Part shown: in pieces, positions 33,482 through 41,527 of the stretch | How positions within the stretch are numbered: the first letter of the stretch is position 1 | Layout: every line of letters starts with the position of its first letter | Source: an uncultured Prevotellaceae bacterium | Lineage (GTDB): Bacteria > Bacteroidota > Bacteroidia > Bacteroidales > Bacteroidaceae | Reading direction: 5' to 3' | Assembly (NCBI GenBank): GCA_902776545.1 | Contig: CACYQO010000004.1 | Coordinates: 124,001-188,000, forward strand | DNA: 64,000 nt | The notes under the pieces: generated by a model | Databases searched by the model: none | The model's input: only the letters and a program-made list of their open reading frames with translations | Told to the model about the DNA's origin: nothing | Made by a program: the position numbers and the translations under genes

Positions 33482-35107
33482 TTATCTGTCGATGTCTGGT
33501 ATCACCACGTCAATAGCAGCACAGGTAGCGATGAGGTCGGCGATCTTCTGACCACGGAGCATCGGGTCGAAGGCACCTACCAGCGAGAGACCCATCGGAC
33601 GCATCTTCATGCGGTAGGGACTCTTGTCGCCACGACTGTCAAGATAAACACCGAACTCACCGGCCACACCCTCGACAGAGTAGTACCACTGTCCCTCAGG
33701 CACCTTGATAATCGGCTTCTGCTTCACATAGAAGTCGCCCTCAGGAATGTTGTCGATGAGCTGCTCAATGATGTTCAGGCTCTGGTACATCTCATTGATG
33801 TGGACGAGGTAACGGTCCATAGAGTCACAGCCGTTGAGTGTACACTGCTCCCACTCCACCTTGTCGTACATGTCATACGGGTGGTTCTTGCGCACGTCGT
33901 TCTTCCAACCAGAAGCACGTCCGGCAGGACCGGTCACAGCGTAGTTGATGCAATCCTCAAGCGACATCGGACCACAGTTCTCCAGACGGTTGTGGGTGAT
34001 GACATTGTCGCCAAACACATCCATGTACTCCTGGATCGTCGGACGCAGATACTTCACCAGATCCTTCACGTTCTTGACGAAGTTTGGGTCGATGTCATCC
34101 TGCAGACCACCGATGCGGTAGTAGTTCTGGATCAGTCGGCCGCCTGTGGTCTCCTCCATGCAGTTGAGCACATGCTCACGGTCGCGCATGCCATAAAGCA
34201 TCGCCGTGAGAGCGCCCAGGTCCTGACCTACGCAAGAGGTGTAGAGCAGGTGGGAGTCAAGACGCTGCAGCTCGTCCATAATCGTGCGGATGTACTTGAT
34301 GCGGTCGGTGAGCTCCACGCCCAGACCTTCCTCAATCACACCGACCAACGCGTGGCGGTGCTGCATGGCTCCCAGATAGTTAAGACGATCTGTTAAAGCA
34401 AGCGTTTGGGGATAGGTCATATCCTCCCACATCTTCTCAATCGCACGGTGGATATAACCGAGGTGGGGATAGATGCGCTTCACGGTCTCACCGTTGAGCA
34501 CCGTCTGCAGACGGAGCACACCGTGAGTAGCCGGGTGCTGGGGACCGATATTGATTACATAGTCGTCTGTGCCGAAAAGCTTATTCTGCTTAGACTGGAG
34601 ATTGCCATCCTTATCGATGAAATACTCCAGACCGTAGTCGGGCTCCTCATCGTCCTCCAGGGTATATGCGTCGTTGAACTTCCAGTCCTTGCGGAAAGGA
34701 TAGCCCTTGAAGTCGCTGCGGAGGAAAAGGCGGCGCATATCCTTATGGCCAAGGAACACGATGCCATAGAAATCATAGACCTCACGCTCCAGCAGATCAG
34801 CCACCTTCCAGATGTCAGAAACGGTGGGGATATAAGCCATCATCTGGCCGTCGGTATCGCCTGTGCCGTTTGAGGCGATACCATCGCCACATTCCTGGGT
34901 CCTGGCCATCATTTTCACAGAGCAGCGCTTGTGGTTCTCCGTATTCTCAAGGATATAGACACAGCCTAAACCGCCCTCATCAGAAAGAACCTTGGGGAAG
35001 TCCTCACCGACGATCGTCACAAGATAGTCAAAGTGCTCTTTCTCCTTCAAGTCCTGCATCTTCTGATGGAACTTGTCAAATTCAAACTCTAAGAATGTCA
35101 GTTTCAT
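33482..35107 (-). CDS. nuoCD: Fused complex I subunits C and D
   Basis: 541 residues. Residues 1-185 are NuoC (LLEREVYDFYGIVFLGHKDM, then RSDFKGYPFRKDW); residues about 185-541 are NuoD (IGPQHPATHGVLRLQTVLNG, IGYIHRA-type LGYIHRAIEKMWEDMTYPQT, DFDP-type region near the C-terminus GAFDPMLRGQKIADLIATCA). NuoD lines the quinone chamber with NuoB. The C-D fusion is normal for Bacteroidetes. The start overlaps the nuoB stop by 4 bases. Confidence 0.95.
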   Translation of the reverse strand: MKLTFLEFEFDKFHQKMQDLKEKEHFDYLVTIVGEDFPKVLSDEGGLGCVYILENTENHKRCSVKMMARTQECGDGIASNGTGDTDGQMMAYIPTVSDIWKVADLLEREVYDFYGIVFLGHKDMRRLFLRSDFKGYPFRKDWKFNDAYTLEDDEEPDYGLEYFIDKDGNLQSKQNKLFGTDDYVINIGPQHPATHGVLRLQTVLNGETVKRIYPHLGYIHRAIEKMWEDMTYPQTLALTDRLNYLGAMQHRHALVGVIEEGLGVELTDRIKYIRTIMDELQRLDSHLLYTSCVGQDLGALTAMLYGMRDREHVLNCMEETTGGRLIQNYYRIGGLQDDIDPNFVKNVKDLVKYLRPTIQEYMDVFGDNVITHNRLENCGPMSLEDCINYAVTGPAGRASGWKNDVRKNHPYDMYDKVEWEQCTLNGCDSMDRYLVHINEMYQSLNIIEQLIDNIPEGDFYVKQKPIIKVPEGQWYYSVEGVAGEFGVYLDSRGDKSPYRMKMRPMGLSLVGAFDPMLRGQKIADLIATCAAIDVVIPDIDR

Positions 35108-35880
35108 ACGCCAGCCTCCTTTCTTTCTTTAGCATCGGATTGACACGGATTCTCACGGACTTCATTATTCCGTGCGTCTCCGTGTTCTTCTGTGGCCAAC
35201 TTAAAGTCTTCTGGAACATCCGTGATGACCAGTGGCTCACGGCGATGGTCGCCCAACTTGTTGCGGAATGTCAGCTCCTCGTTGGATACGCCAAGCTCAC
35301 GCTCCTCAGCGGTCTGCTTGTGGTTGGCACCGCCGAAGAACTTCTCAGCCTTCACCTTGCGCTGCAGCTGCATCATGCCGTACATGATAGCCTCCGGACG
35401 CGGGGGACAGCCGGGAATGAACACATCGACAGGCACGATCTCCTCAATGCCCTTCACCACGTGATAGCTCGACTTGAACGGTCCGCCGCTGATGGCACAG
35501 CCACCGACGGCAATCACGTACTTAGGCTCGGCCATCTCGTCGTAGAGACGCTTCAGGGCGGGAGCCATCTTGTGGGTGATTGTTCCTGCACACATGATCA
35601 GGTCAGCCTGACGGGGAGAGTTACGCGTCACCTCAAAACCAAAACGGGCAAAGTCATAACGGGCACAACCGCAGGCCATGAACTCAATACCACAGCAAGA
35701 TGTAGCGAAGGTCAGCGACCAGAGAGAGTTCGCACGTCCCCAGTTGATCAACTGGTCCAGCGAACCGGTAATCACATTGACGCCGCCCTCATGGAGCTCG
35801 TCAACAATCTTCTCCAGCGAGGCGTTGTCGTTCCACTCCTCGTAGGGAATACTCTTGATGTAGGGCTTCTTTACTTCCAT
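35104..35880 (-). CDS. nuoB: Complex I subunit B with repeat-derived C-terminal tail
   Basis: The N2-cluster subunit. The ATG at 35880 (MEVKKPYIKSIPYEEWND) is chosen because upstream codons in this frame are out-of-frame nuoA. Cluster ligands appear in FATSCCGIEFMACG, IMCAGTITHKMAP and PGCPPRPEAIMYGM. The core ends near residue 200; the 258-residue length comes from a polar tail whose last part (HGDARNNEVRENPCQSDAKE) is encoded by an ACGGATT-type palindrome (35134-35196). It overlaps nuoA by 10 bases and nuoCD by 4. Confidence 0.94.
   Translation of the reverse strand: MEVKKPYIKSIPYEEWNDNASLEKIVDELHEGGVNVITGSLDQLINWGRANSLWSLTFATSCCGIEFMACGCARYDFARFGFEVTRNSPRQADLIMCAGTITHKMAPALKRLYDEMAEPKYVIAVGGCAISGGPFKSSYHVVKGIEEIVPVDVFIPGCPPRPEAIMYGMMQLQRKVKAEKFFGGANHKQTAEERELGVSNEELTFRNKLGDHRREPLVITDVPEDFKLATEEHGDARNNEVRENPCQSDAKERKEAGV
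35134..35196. repeat. ACACGGAT palindrome forming the 3-prime end of nuoB
   Basis: ATCGGATTGACACGGATTCT is mirrored by TCCGTGCGTCTCCGTGTTC across a short loop. It resembles the element at 12353-12420. It supplies the last polar codons of NuoB. Confidence 0.65.
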
Positions 35881-36221
35881 TCCAGATCTCCTTTCCGCCA
35901 GGCGTAAGCCAAGCCTAAAACCAGAACTACCAGGAAGAAACCGATCGACAGCAAGGCCATCGCACCGAAGTCCTTCACTACTACAGCCCATGGATACAGA
36001 AACACCGTTTCCACATCGAACATGAGGAACAGGATGGCGAAGAGGTAGAATCCCACGGAGATGGGCAGCCATGAGGTGCCTCGCGTGGGGATACCACTCT
36101 CATACGGCTCACCTTTCACCTTCGCGTAGGACCGGGGTCCTATCAGCTTGGCTACGACGTAAGCCGCCACCACCAATGTAATAGCCGTCAACAAGACGGT
36201 AATTAACAAAGCATAGTTCAT
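35871..36221 (-). CDS. nuoA: Complex I subunit A
   Basis: 116 residues, three helices, first gene of the nuo operon. Start MNYALLITVLLTAITLVVAA; conserved KGEPYESGIPTRGTSW-type loop, then FDVETVFLYPWAVV with the acidic residues near the quinone channel. It overlaps nuoB by 10 bases. Confidence 0.94.
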   Translation of the reverse strand: MNYALLITVLLTAITLVVAAYVVAKLIGPRSYAKVKGEPYESGIPTRGTSWLPISVGFYLFAILFLMFDVETVFLYPWAVVVKDFGAMALLSIGFFLVVLVLGLAYAWRKGDLEWK

Positions 36222-36287
36222 AAATAATTAATATAATGTTATAACAATATTGTTTCGTTCTTAAGCAGATGTTCCATCAAAATAAAT

Positions 36288-36319
36288 GTACCTTTGCCGC
36301 TTTTGTGGTGCAAAGGTAC
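36288..36319. promoter_or_regulatory. Inverted pair of TACCTTTG boxes upstream of nuoA
   Basis: GTACCTTTGC (plus strand, 36288-36297) and its exact inverse GCAAAGGTAC (36310-36319) face each other. The minus-strand box TACCTTTG at 36311-36318 is placed to drive nuoA, about 90 bases ahead of its ATG. The plus-strand box would fire against the alkaline phosphatase remnant; no gene uses it. The pair also makes a 10-base stem with a 12-base loop in the nuo leader. Confidence 0.55.
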
Positions 36320-36371
36320 AAATAATATTTGTAAATTAGGCGAATAATTATTAATAAATTAATAATAATTG

Positions 36372-37855
36372 TTAATGCCCCTCAATTATCTCCGTGATAG
36401 GCTCTCCGATGCAGGCATTCGGCTGCTGGATATGCAGTTTCTGACACACCGTGGGGGCGATGTCGGTGATATGCACCTCGCGGCTGGTGCTGCCGTGTTC
36501 CACCTTCCAGCCGTAAAACAGCAGGGGTATATGCGCATCGTAGGGATTCCACTCGCCATGGGTCGTACCCACAGGCGATGAACCTGGCCCAAACTCATAC
36601 CAGCCAGCCTCAAGCACTAGCAGCAGGTCGCCAGAACGATGGGGATGATAGCCCAAGAGCGCACGACTGCGGATGACATCAGGCACACTCCACGTGTTCA
36701 CCTTCTCAAAGTCCATCACAAACTGCACATGGGGCAACCGTCTGGCATAGTCGATCAGCACATCCTTCACCTTCTGAACCTCAAGGCCAAGTTCCTTGAT
36801 GCGTGCATGGTTCAGGAATACGCGATAGCTATTGATATCGCTGATGACAGACAGGTCAGCTCCTATCGTCTCACGAAGATAGGCATCAAGGCTGTCATCA
36901 AGCACATCATCTCTCACTTTCCATGCGCCACCATTCATCTTGTGGTCTGCCATCCACTGAAAGTTGTGGGCAGCACCGTGGTCAGCCGTCAGGAAGAGCA
37001 GGTAGTTGCCCTTGCCCACATGTTCATCGAGAGCATTGAGCAGTCGTGCGAGGTCTTTGTCGAGTTGCAGATAGGCACCGTCTGCATGCTCACCACGCGT
37101 GCCCCAGGCATGTCCGATGACATCAGTCTGGGAATAGCTGACGCAGAGCATGTCCGTCACGTCACCTTTACCCAGCTGCTCACCCTTCAGAGCGGCTCGT
37201 CACCGATATTCCTATTCAGCTCCTGCGCCTTCTTGTTCTTCTTCAGTTCGTTGTTATAGGCTTTGACCCAATCAGGAAGGTCATTCATATAATAGGTACT
37301 GGAGATGAAGCACACGTTCTTCGCATCAAGCCAGTAGGCGGCATTGGCAGAACGTCCTGCGGGAAAGATAGCAGCACGGTCCTTATACGACACGCCAATC
37401 ACCTTAGACCGGAAGTCGGTGTGCATCCTCAGCTGGTCGCCGATGGTTGTAGAGAGCAGATTGCGAGGCGACATCATTCCTTTCTTGGAGTCGCTGCCGA
37501 CACAGTTCACTGTCGTATCACCACAACAATACACACGTGTATCGTCGATGAAGAAGTCGTTGCCACAGATGCCATGCAAGGCAGGTGTCGCACCAGTATA
37601 GGCACTCGTATGTCCGATGGCTGTCACCGTCGGCAGATAGTTGATCAGGCAGTTGTCACAGGAGAATCCCTCCTCGATGAGCCGTTTGAAGCCATCGTCG
37701 CCAAACTGGTCATAATACCTGGGCAGATAGTCCCATCGCATCTGGTCCACCACGATTCCCACCACCAACTTAGGACGCTCATTCATCTTCGTCCCGGCCC
37801 ACATCTGCGTCCCGCCACACACGAACAACAGTAATATCAATAAGGATTTTCTCAT
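36372..37855 (-). pseudogene. PafA-type alkaline phosphatase, broken by deletion and frameshift
   Basis: The first part (37855-37187, 222 codons) begins with a signal peptide (MRKSLLILLLFVCGGTQMWA) and holds the nucleophile region KLVVGIVVDQMRWDYLPRYY and PTVTAIGHTSAYTG (Thr nucleophile). It ends in NRNIGDEPL and a TGA. The second part continues in another frame (GEQLGKGDVTDMLCVSYSQT onward to 36372) with the metal ligands DVIGHAWGTRG and LTADHGAAHN. Both halves are well conserved, but about 50 or more residues between them are missing. This suggests a recent deletion, or an assembly error, near 37190. The promoter at 37888 is intact. Confidence 0.85.
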
Positions 37856-37887
37856 TTGATTGTTATATTCATCTGTAAACTATGGTG

Positions 37888-37919
37888 CAAAGATACTATA
37901 AAATCCCGAATCATGCAAA
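37888..37919 (-). promoter_or_regulatory. Promoter of the broken phosphatase gene
   Basis: On the minus strand TTTG (37916-37919), a 20-base spacer and TATCTTTG (37888-37895) fit the consensus exactly, although the gene is broken. Confidence 0.75.
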
Positions 37920-37945
37920 TAATTGACGAAAAAATTGGCAGAATA

Positions 37946-37977
37946 TTTGGTGGAAAGGAAATAAATACCTAACTTTG
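37946..37977 (+). promoter_or_regulatory. Promoter of the AsmA-like gene
   Basis: TTTG (37946-37949), 20 bases, TAACTTTG (37970-37977); the start codon follows 18 bases later. It is divergent from the phosphatase promoter, with 26 bases between their minus-33 elements. Confidence 0.8.
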
Positions 37978-37994
37978 CAGCAACAACTATAGCA

Positions 37995-40244
37995 ATGAAT
38001 AAGACAATCAAGAAATTACTAAAGATCGTTGGGGGTACGCTGGCAGCAGTCGTCATACTGCTGGGAGCGGCCTTAGTGGCCCTCAACAACAAGTCTCTCC
38101 AGAAGAAAATACTGGACGATGTAGTGGAAGAATTGCGAAAGAAGCTGGATACCAAGGTGGAGATCGACAGTATCAGCATCAACATGTTCAACCTGGATCT
38201 CAACCTCTACGGCATTATGATTGAAGACCGCGAGAAGCGCGAGATGCTCAAGGTTCAGAAAATAGCTGCCGACATTGAACTGCTGAAGCTACTGCAAAAC
38301 AAGATTGTCATTGAGAAAGCAGAACTCATCGGTGCCGAGGCCCTGCTCCTGAAGCCCTCAAAGGAAGAGCCTGCCAACTACCAATTCGTCATCGAGGCCT
38401 TCAAGAAGCCAAAGGACAAGGAAAAGAAAAAGGAAAAGAAAGAGAAGCCGAAGGGGAAATTGGAACTTGATGTCAGCGACCTCTTGCTGAAGGACATCCA
38501 TGTGAAGCACAACGAACTCGACATCCACCTGCAACAAGCCAAATATCACAATGGCTGGATCAGTGGTCAGACCGCTGAGATAGAAAGCATTACCCTTGTC
38601 TGCGACACCACGTTCAGAGAAGGTCTTAAGCCCTTCACGGCCTCCCTGGGCCGTCTGACGGTCAAAGGGGATTTTGAAAAACAGATCGCCAAGCTGGATA
38701 TCTACAATGCAGAATACCATTGGCAGTCGCTTTGGAAAAAGCGTAATATCATGGTGGACAACCTGGCAGGCATCGGCCACCTGACTGCCAATGTGAGCCA
38801 TGGGCGATACAGTGCAACGGTGAAACAGGCGCGCTACAAGAACGACAACCATCTGCCCCGCAAGAACACAGGCAAACCTAAGCGCGGTTTCTTTGATGCC
38901 AAGCACCTCGACGTCATTGCCAACTTCCATGTAGTGCTCGACTCCATCAGCAAGAATGGCATCACGGGCCATCTGAATGAGTTCACGGCCAAAGACTCCA
39001 TCACCGGCATCGACGTCCGCAAGCTCCAAGCACAATTCATGTATGTTAAGGACAGGATTGATCTGCGTGACATCTTTCTCCAACAGAAGAGCACCGTCCT
39101 CAATATCACCAGCGGTGCAATCGTGCTGCCCAGCAAGAAAGAAGGACGTGAGTTCTCCTACTCTACGGGTGTCATCACAGGTACGGCCTATCTGAAAGAC
39201 ATCTCCAGAATGTTCGCCCCTGTGCTGAAGAACTTCACGATGCCCCTCAACCTCAGCCTGACGATGAAGGGCACAGCCGATGCAATCCACTTCCGCAACG
39301 TGAAGGTCAGCTCCAACGACAAGAAACTACATGTCGCTGCCACAGGCGGTATCTCCAATCTGAAAGACAAATACAAACTCCACGTCAGGTTCGACATCAA
39401 CAGTATGACCGCCAAAACGGGCATCGCAGAAAAGATCATCAACCAGTTTGCCACCAAGAAGCTGATGATGAACCAACTCAACAACCTGGGCGACATCAAC
39501 TATACGGGCAGCTTCGACGTATTGTATAAAAAGGAGATCTTCAGGGGACTGTTGAAGACGGCTGCCGGCAATCTCGACTTTGAGTTCGCGTTAGACGAAC
39601 TGAACAAGTATGTCAACGGAAAGGTCAGTTCCAAGAAAATCGAACTGGGCAAGGTAATGAACATCAAGGAGATGGGACCGATGGATGCCTCAGCCGATTT
39701 CACCGTCGATATCAGCAAGCCGCGTACAGCCAAGATGCGAAAGGCGAAAGGCGGCAAACTGCCCATCGGCTTCTTCAATGCGAAAGTCAATGACGTATCC
39801 TATTTAGGTATCCACATCCGCAACCTCACTGCCACACTTAACAGCGACGGTGCCGTTGCCACTGGCGACGTGTACCAGAGCGGCAGAATCAGGGATCTGT
39901 ATTTCTCCTTCTCCTTCACCGACACAGACCAGATGCAGAAGATGAAGGTCACCAAGTCTGGCCTCAAGTTCCATAAAGAGACCGAAGAGTACAAGGCCCA
40001 GAAGGCAGAGCGCAAGCAGCAGAAGAAGCTTGAAAAGGAGGCAAAGAAGGAACAGAAGAAGCAGGAAAAGGAGGCAAAGAAGGCCCAGAAGGAACAGGAA
40101 AAGCAGGCGAAGAAAGCCCAGAAGGAAAAGGAGAAGCAACAAAAGGAACTGGAGAAGCAGCAGAAAGGCGACACTCAGGATGGTGAGAAGAAAGGCTTCT
40201 TCAAGAAACTGTTCGGCAAGAAGAAAAAGACGGAGACTACATAG
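37995..40244 (+). CDS. AsmA-like (DUF748-type) envelope protein with Lys-rich tail
   Basis: 749 residues. One N-terminal membrane anchor (IVGGTLAAVVILLGAALVAL, residues about 13-32) precedes a long periplasmic beta-rich region. Its opening (LDDVVEELRKKLDTKVEIDS, then INMFNLDLNLYGIMIEDREK) is typical of AsmA-like proteins, thought to bridge the membranes for phospholipid or protein transfer. Residues about 130-150 are a Lys/Glu stretch. From about 660 to the end comes a highly charged helix of repeated KQQKKLEKEAKKEQKK type, then GFFKKLFGKKKKTETT. The last 8 bases overlap the convergent epimerase gene. Confidence 0.82.
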   Translation: MNKTIKKLLKIVGGTLAAVVILLGAALVALNNKSLQKKILDDVVEELRKKLDTKVEIDSISINMFNLDLNLYGIMIEDREKREMLKVQKIAADIELLKLLQNKIVIEKAELIGAEALLLKPSKEEPANYQFVIEAFKKPKDKEKKKEKKEKPKGKLELDVSDLLLKDIHVKHNELDIHLQQAKYHNGWISGQTAEIESITLVCDTTFREGLKPFTASLGRLTVKGDFEKQIAKLDIYNAEYHWQSLWKKRNIMVDNLAGIGHLTANVSHGRYSATVKQARYKNDNHLPRKNTGKPKRGFFDAKHLDVIANFHVVLDSISKNGITGHLNEFTAKDSITGIDVRKLQAQFMYVKDRIDLRDIFLQQKSTVLNITSGAIVLPSKKEGREFSYSTGVITGTAYLKDISRMFAPVLKNFTMPLNLSLTMKGTADAIHFRNVKVSSNDKKLHVAATGGISNLKDKYKLHVRFDINSMTAKTGIAEKIINQFATKKLMMNQLNNLGDINYTGSFDVLYKKEIFRGLLKTAAGNLDFEFALDELNKYVNGKVSSKKIELGKVMNIKEMGPMDASADFTVDISKPRTAKMRKAKGGKLPIGFFNAKVNDVSYLGIHIRNLTATLNSDGAVATGDVYQSGRIRDLYFSFSFTDTDQMQKMKVTKSGLKFHKETEEYKAQKAERKQQKKLEKEAKKEQKKQEKEAKKAQKEQEKQAKKAQKEKEKQQKELEKQQKGDTQDGEKKGFFKKLFGKKKKTETT

Positions 40245-41520
40245 CCTCCGTCCTTTCTATAATTTCCAGACACATACGACTGTTGTGATAAGGACACTTC
40301 CAGAATCCCGCCTTATCATCGTCAAGATTCAGTGATCCGTCAGGCCGACGGCTCCAGTGCCACTCGCCATTCTCCCAGTCGATCAGCTGTTCCTTGATAT
40401 ACGTCCAACAACGCTCTGCCCGCTCATAGGCCTCTTCGTCGCCGAAGTGCTGCCAGAGATTGAACCATCCCACAACGTTCTCTGCCTGTACCCACCAGTG
40501 AAGATCATCATCTACGTGACCTGTGTCGAGGTTGGCCTCATGTATCATCGACCCATCTGGACGCAGCCCCTTCTCTGAGGCTTTCGCCACAATGCGCACG
40601 ATGTCCTCCACCTTCCTCAGCACCTTTTCGTCGCCCAGCACAAGGGCTGCCTCATGCATCAGCCACGAACACTCAATATCGTGTCCATAGCTCTCCAGAT
40701 GTCCGGCACCACGCGTCCAGTCCATCTCAAAGAAGAGATCGAGGTGATGCGTCTCAGGATTCAGGATCCTGTCCGTGAAGATGTCAATCAGGTTACGCAA
40801 TGATGCCTCCACGCTGATCATCGTCTCCATAGGCACACTCACGCCGATGGGGAGCACCGATCCAAGCACAGGCACATAGTCGCACGATTCCTGAGCATGC
40901 ATTTCTTGCAAGCATCGCAGCAGGTTCGTGTAAGGTTCTATGATGTGCAGATGGGTGTTCTGCGATTTGGGGAAGTTCGCATCAAGTTCAGAGAGACGCA
41001 TATCCGCGATAGGTTGCCAGTCGCGTGCCGTCGCCTCGATGTAACCGTTCTGCTCACGATCCAATGCATGCTCCTCAATGCAGTCATAGAGTTGCAGCGC
41101 ATAGTCGAGAGCCTCCCTGTCGTCTGTAGCACGAGCATACTCAGAGAGTCCGTAGAGGGCGAAGCCGATGGCATAGAACTGCTTGCGCGTGTTCAGCGGC
41201 TGACCTTTAGCGTCCACACTCCAATACACGCCTCCATACTCCTTGTCGAGGAAATGCTCGATGAAGTATTCCTTAGCGTAGGTCGCCATCTCCAGATACT
41301 CAGGTTTCTTCAACACCCGATAAGCGGCAGAGAACGTCCAGAGGATACGGGCATTCAGAATGGCCCCCTTCTCAGCCTCAGGATGTAACACCTCGTGGCC
41401 GTCGATTCGGCCATAGAAGCCGCCATTCTCGCGGTCAACCATCTTGGTCTGCCAGAAATACAGGATGTTGTTTTCCAACACATCCTGCATCTCCTGTCTC
41501 ATTGTTTTAACTGTCATCAT
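40237..41520 (-). CDS. Mannobiose (cellobiose) 2-epimerase, AGE family
   Basis: About 427 residues of the N-acylglucosamine 2-epimerase family, an alpha6/alpha6 barrel. It should convert mannobiose to mannosylglucose in the cytoplasm. Matching parts: GGFYGRIDGHEVLHPEAEKG, LNARILWTFSAAYRV, GVYWSVDAKGQPLNTRKQFY, and the C-terminal active-site His region WWVQAENVVGWFNLWQHF. Start choice: two adjacent ATGs at 41520 and 41517 lie just after the stop of the phosphorylase fusion; a GTG/ATG further upstream would overlap it. The last gene of the mannan operon. Confidence 0.92.
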   Translation of the reverse strand: MMTVKTMRQEMQDVLENNILYFWQTKMVDRENGGFYGRIDGHEVLHPEAEKGAILNARILWTFSAAYRVLKKPEYLEMATYAKEYFIEHFLDKEYGGVYWSVDAKGQPLNTRKQFYAIGFALYGLSEYARATDDREALDYALQLYDCIEEHALDREQNGYIEATARDWQPIADMRLSELDANFPKSQNTHLHIIEPYTNLLRCLQEMHAQESCDYVPVLGSVLPIGVSVPMETMISVEASLRNLIDIFTDRILNPETHHLDLFFEMDWTRGAGHLESYGHDIECSWLMHEAALVLGDEKVLRKVEDIVRIVAKASEKGLRPDGSMIHEANLDTGHVDDDLHWWVQAENVVGWFNLWQHFGDEEAYERAERCWTYIKEQLIDWENGEWHWSRRPDGSLNLDDDKAGFWKCPYHNSRMCLEIIERTEAM

Positions 41521-41527
41521 CAATGTG

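Noticed and set aside
35881-36072. 64-residue N-terminal extension of NuoB
   Set aside because: It is nuoA read out of frame; the ATG at 35880 fits the family.
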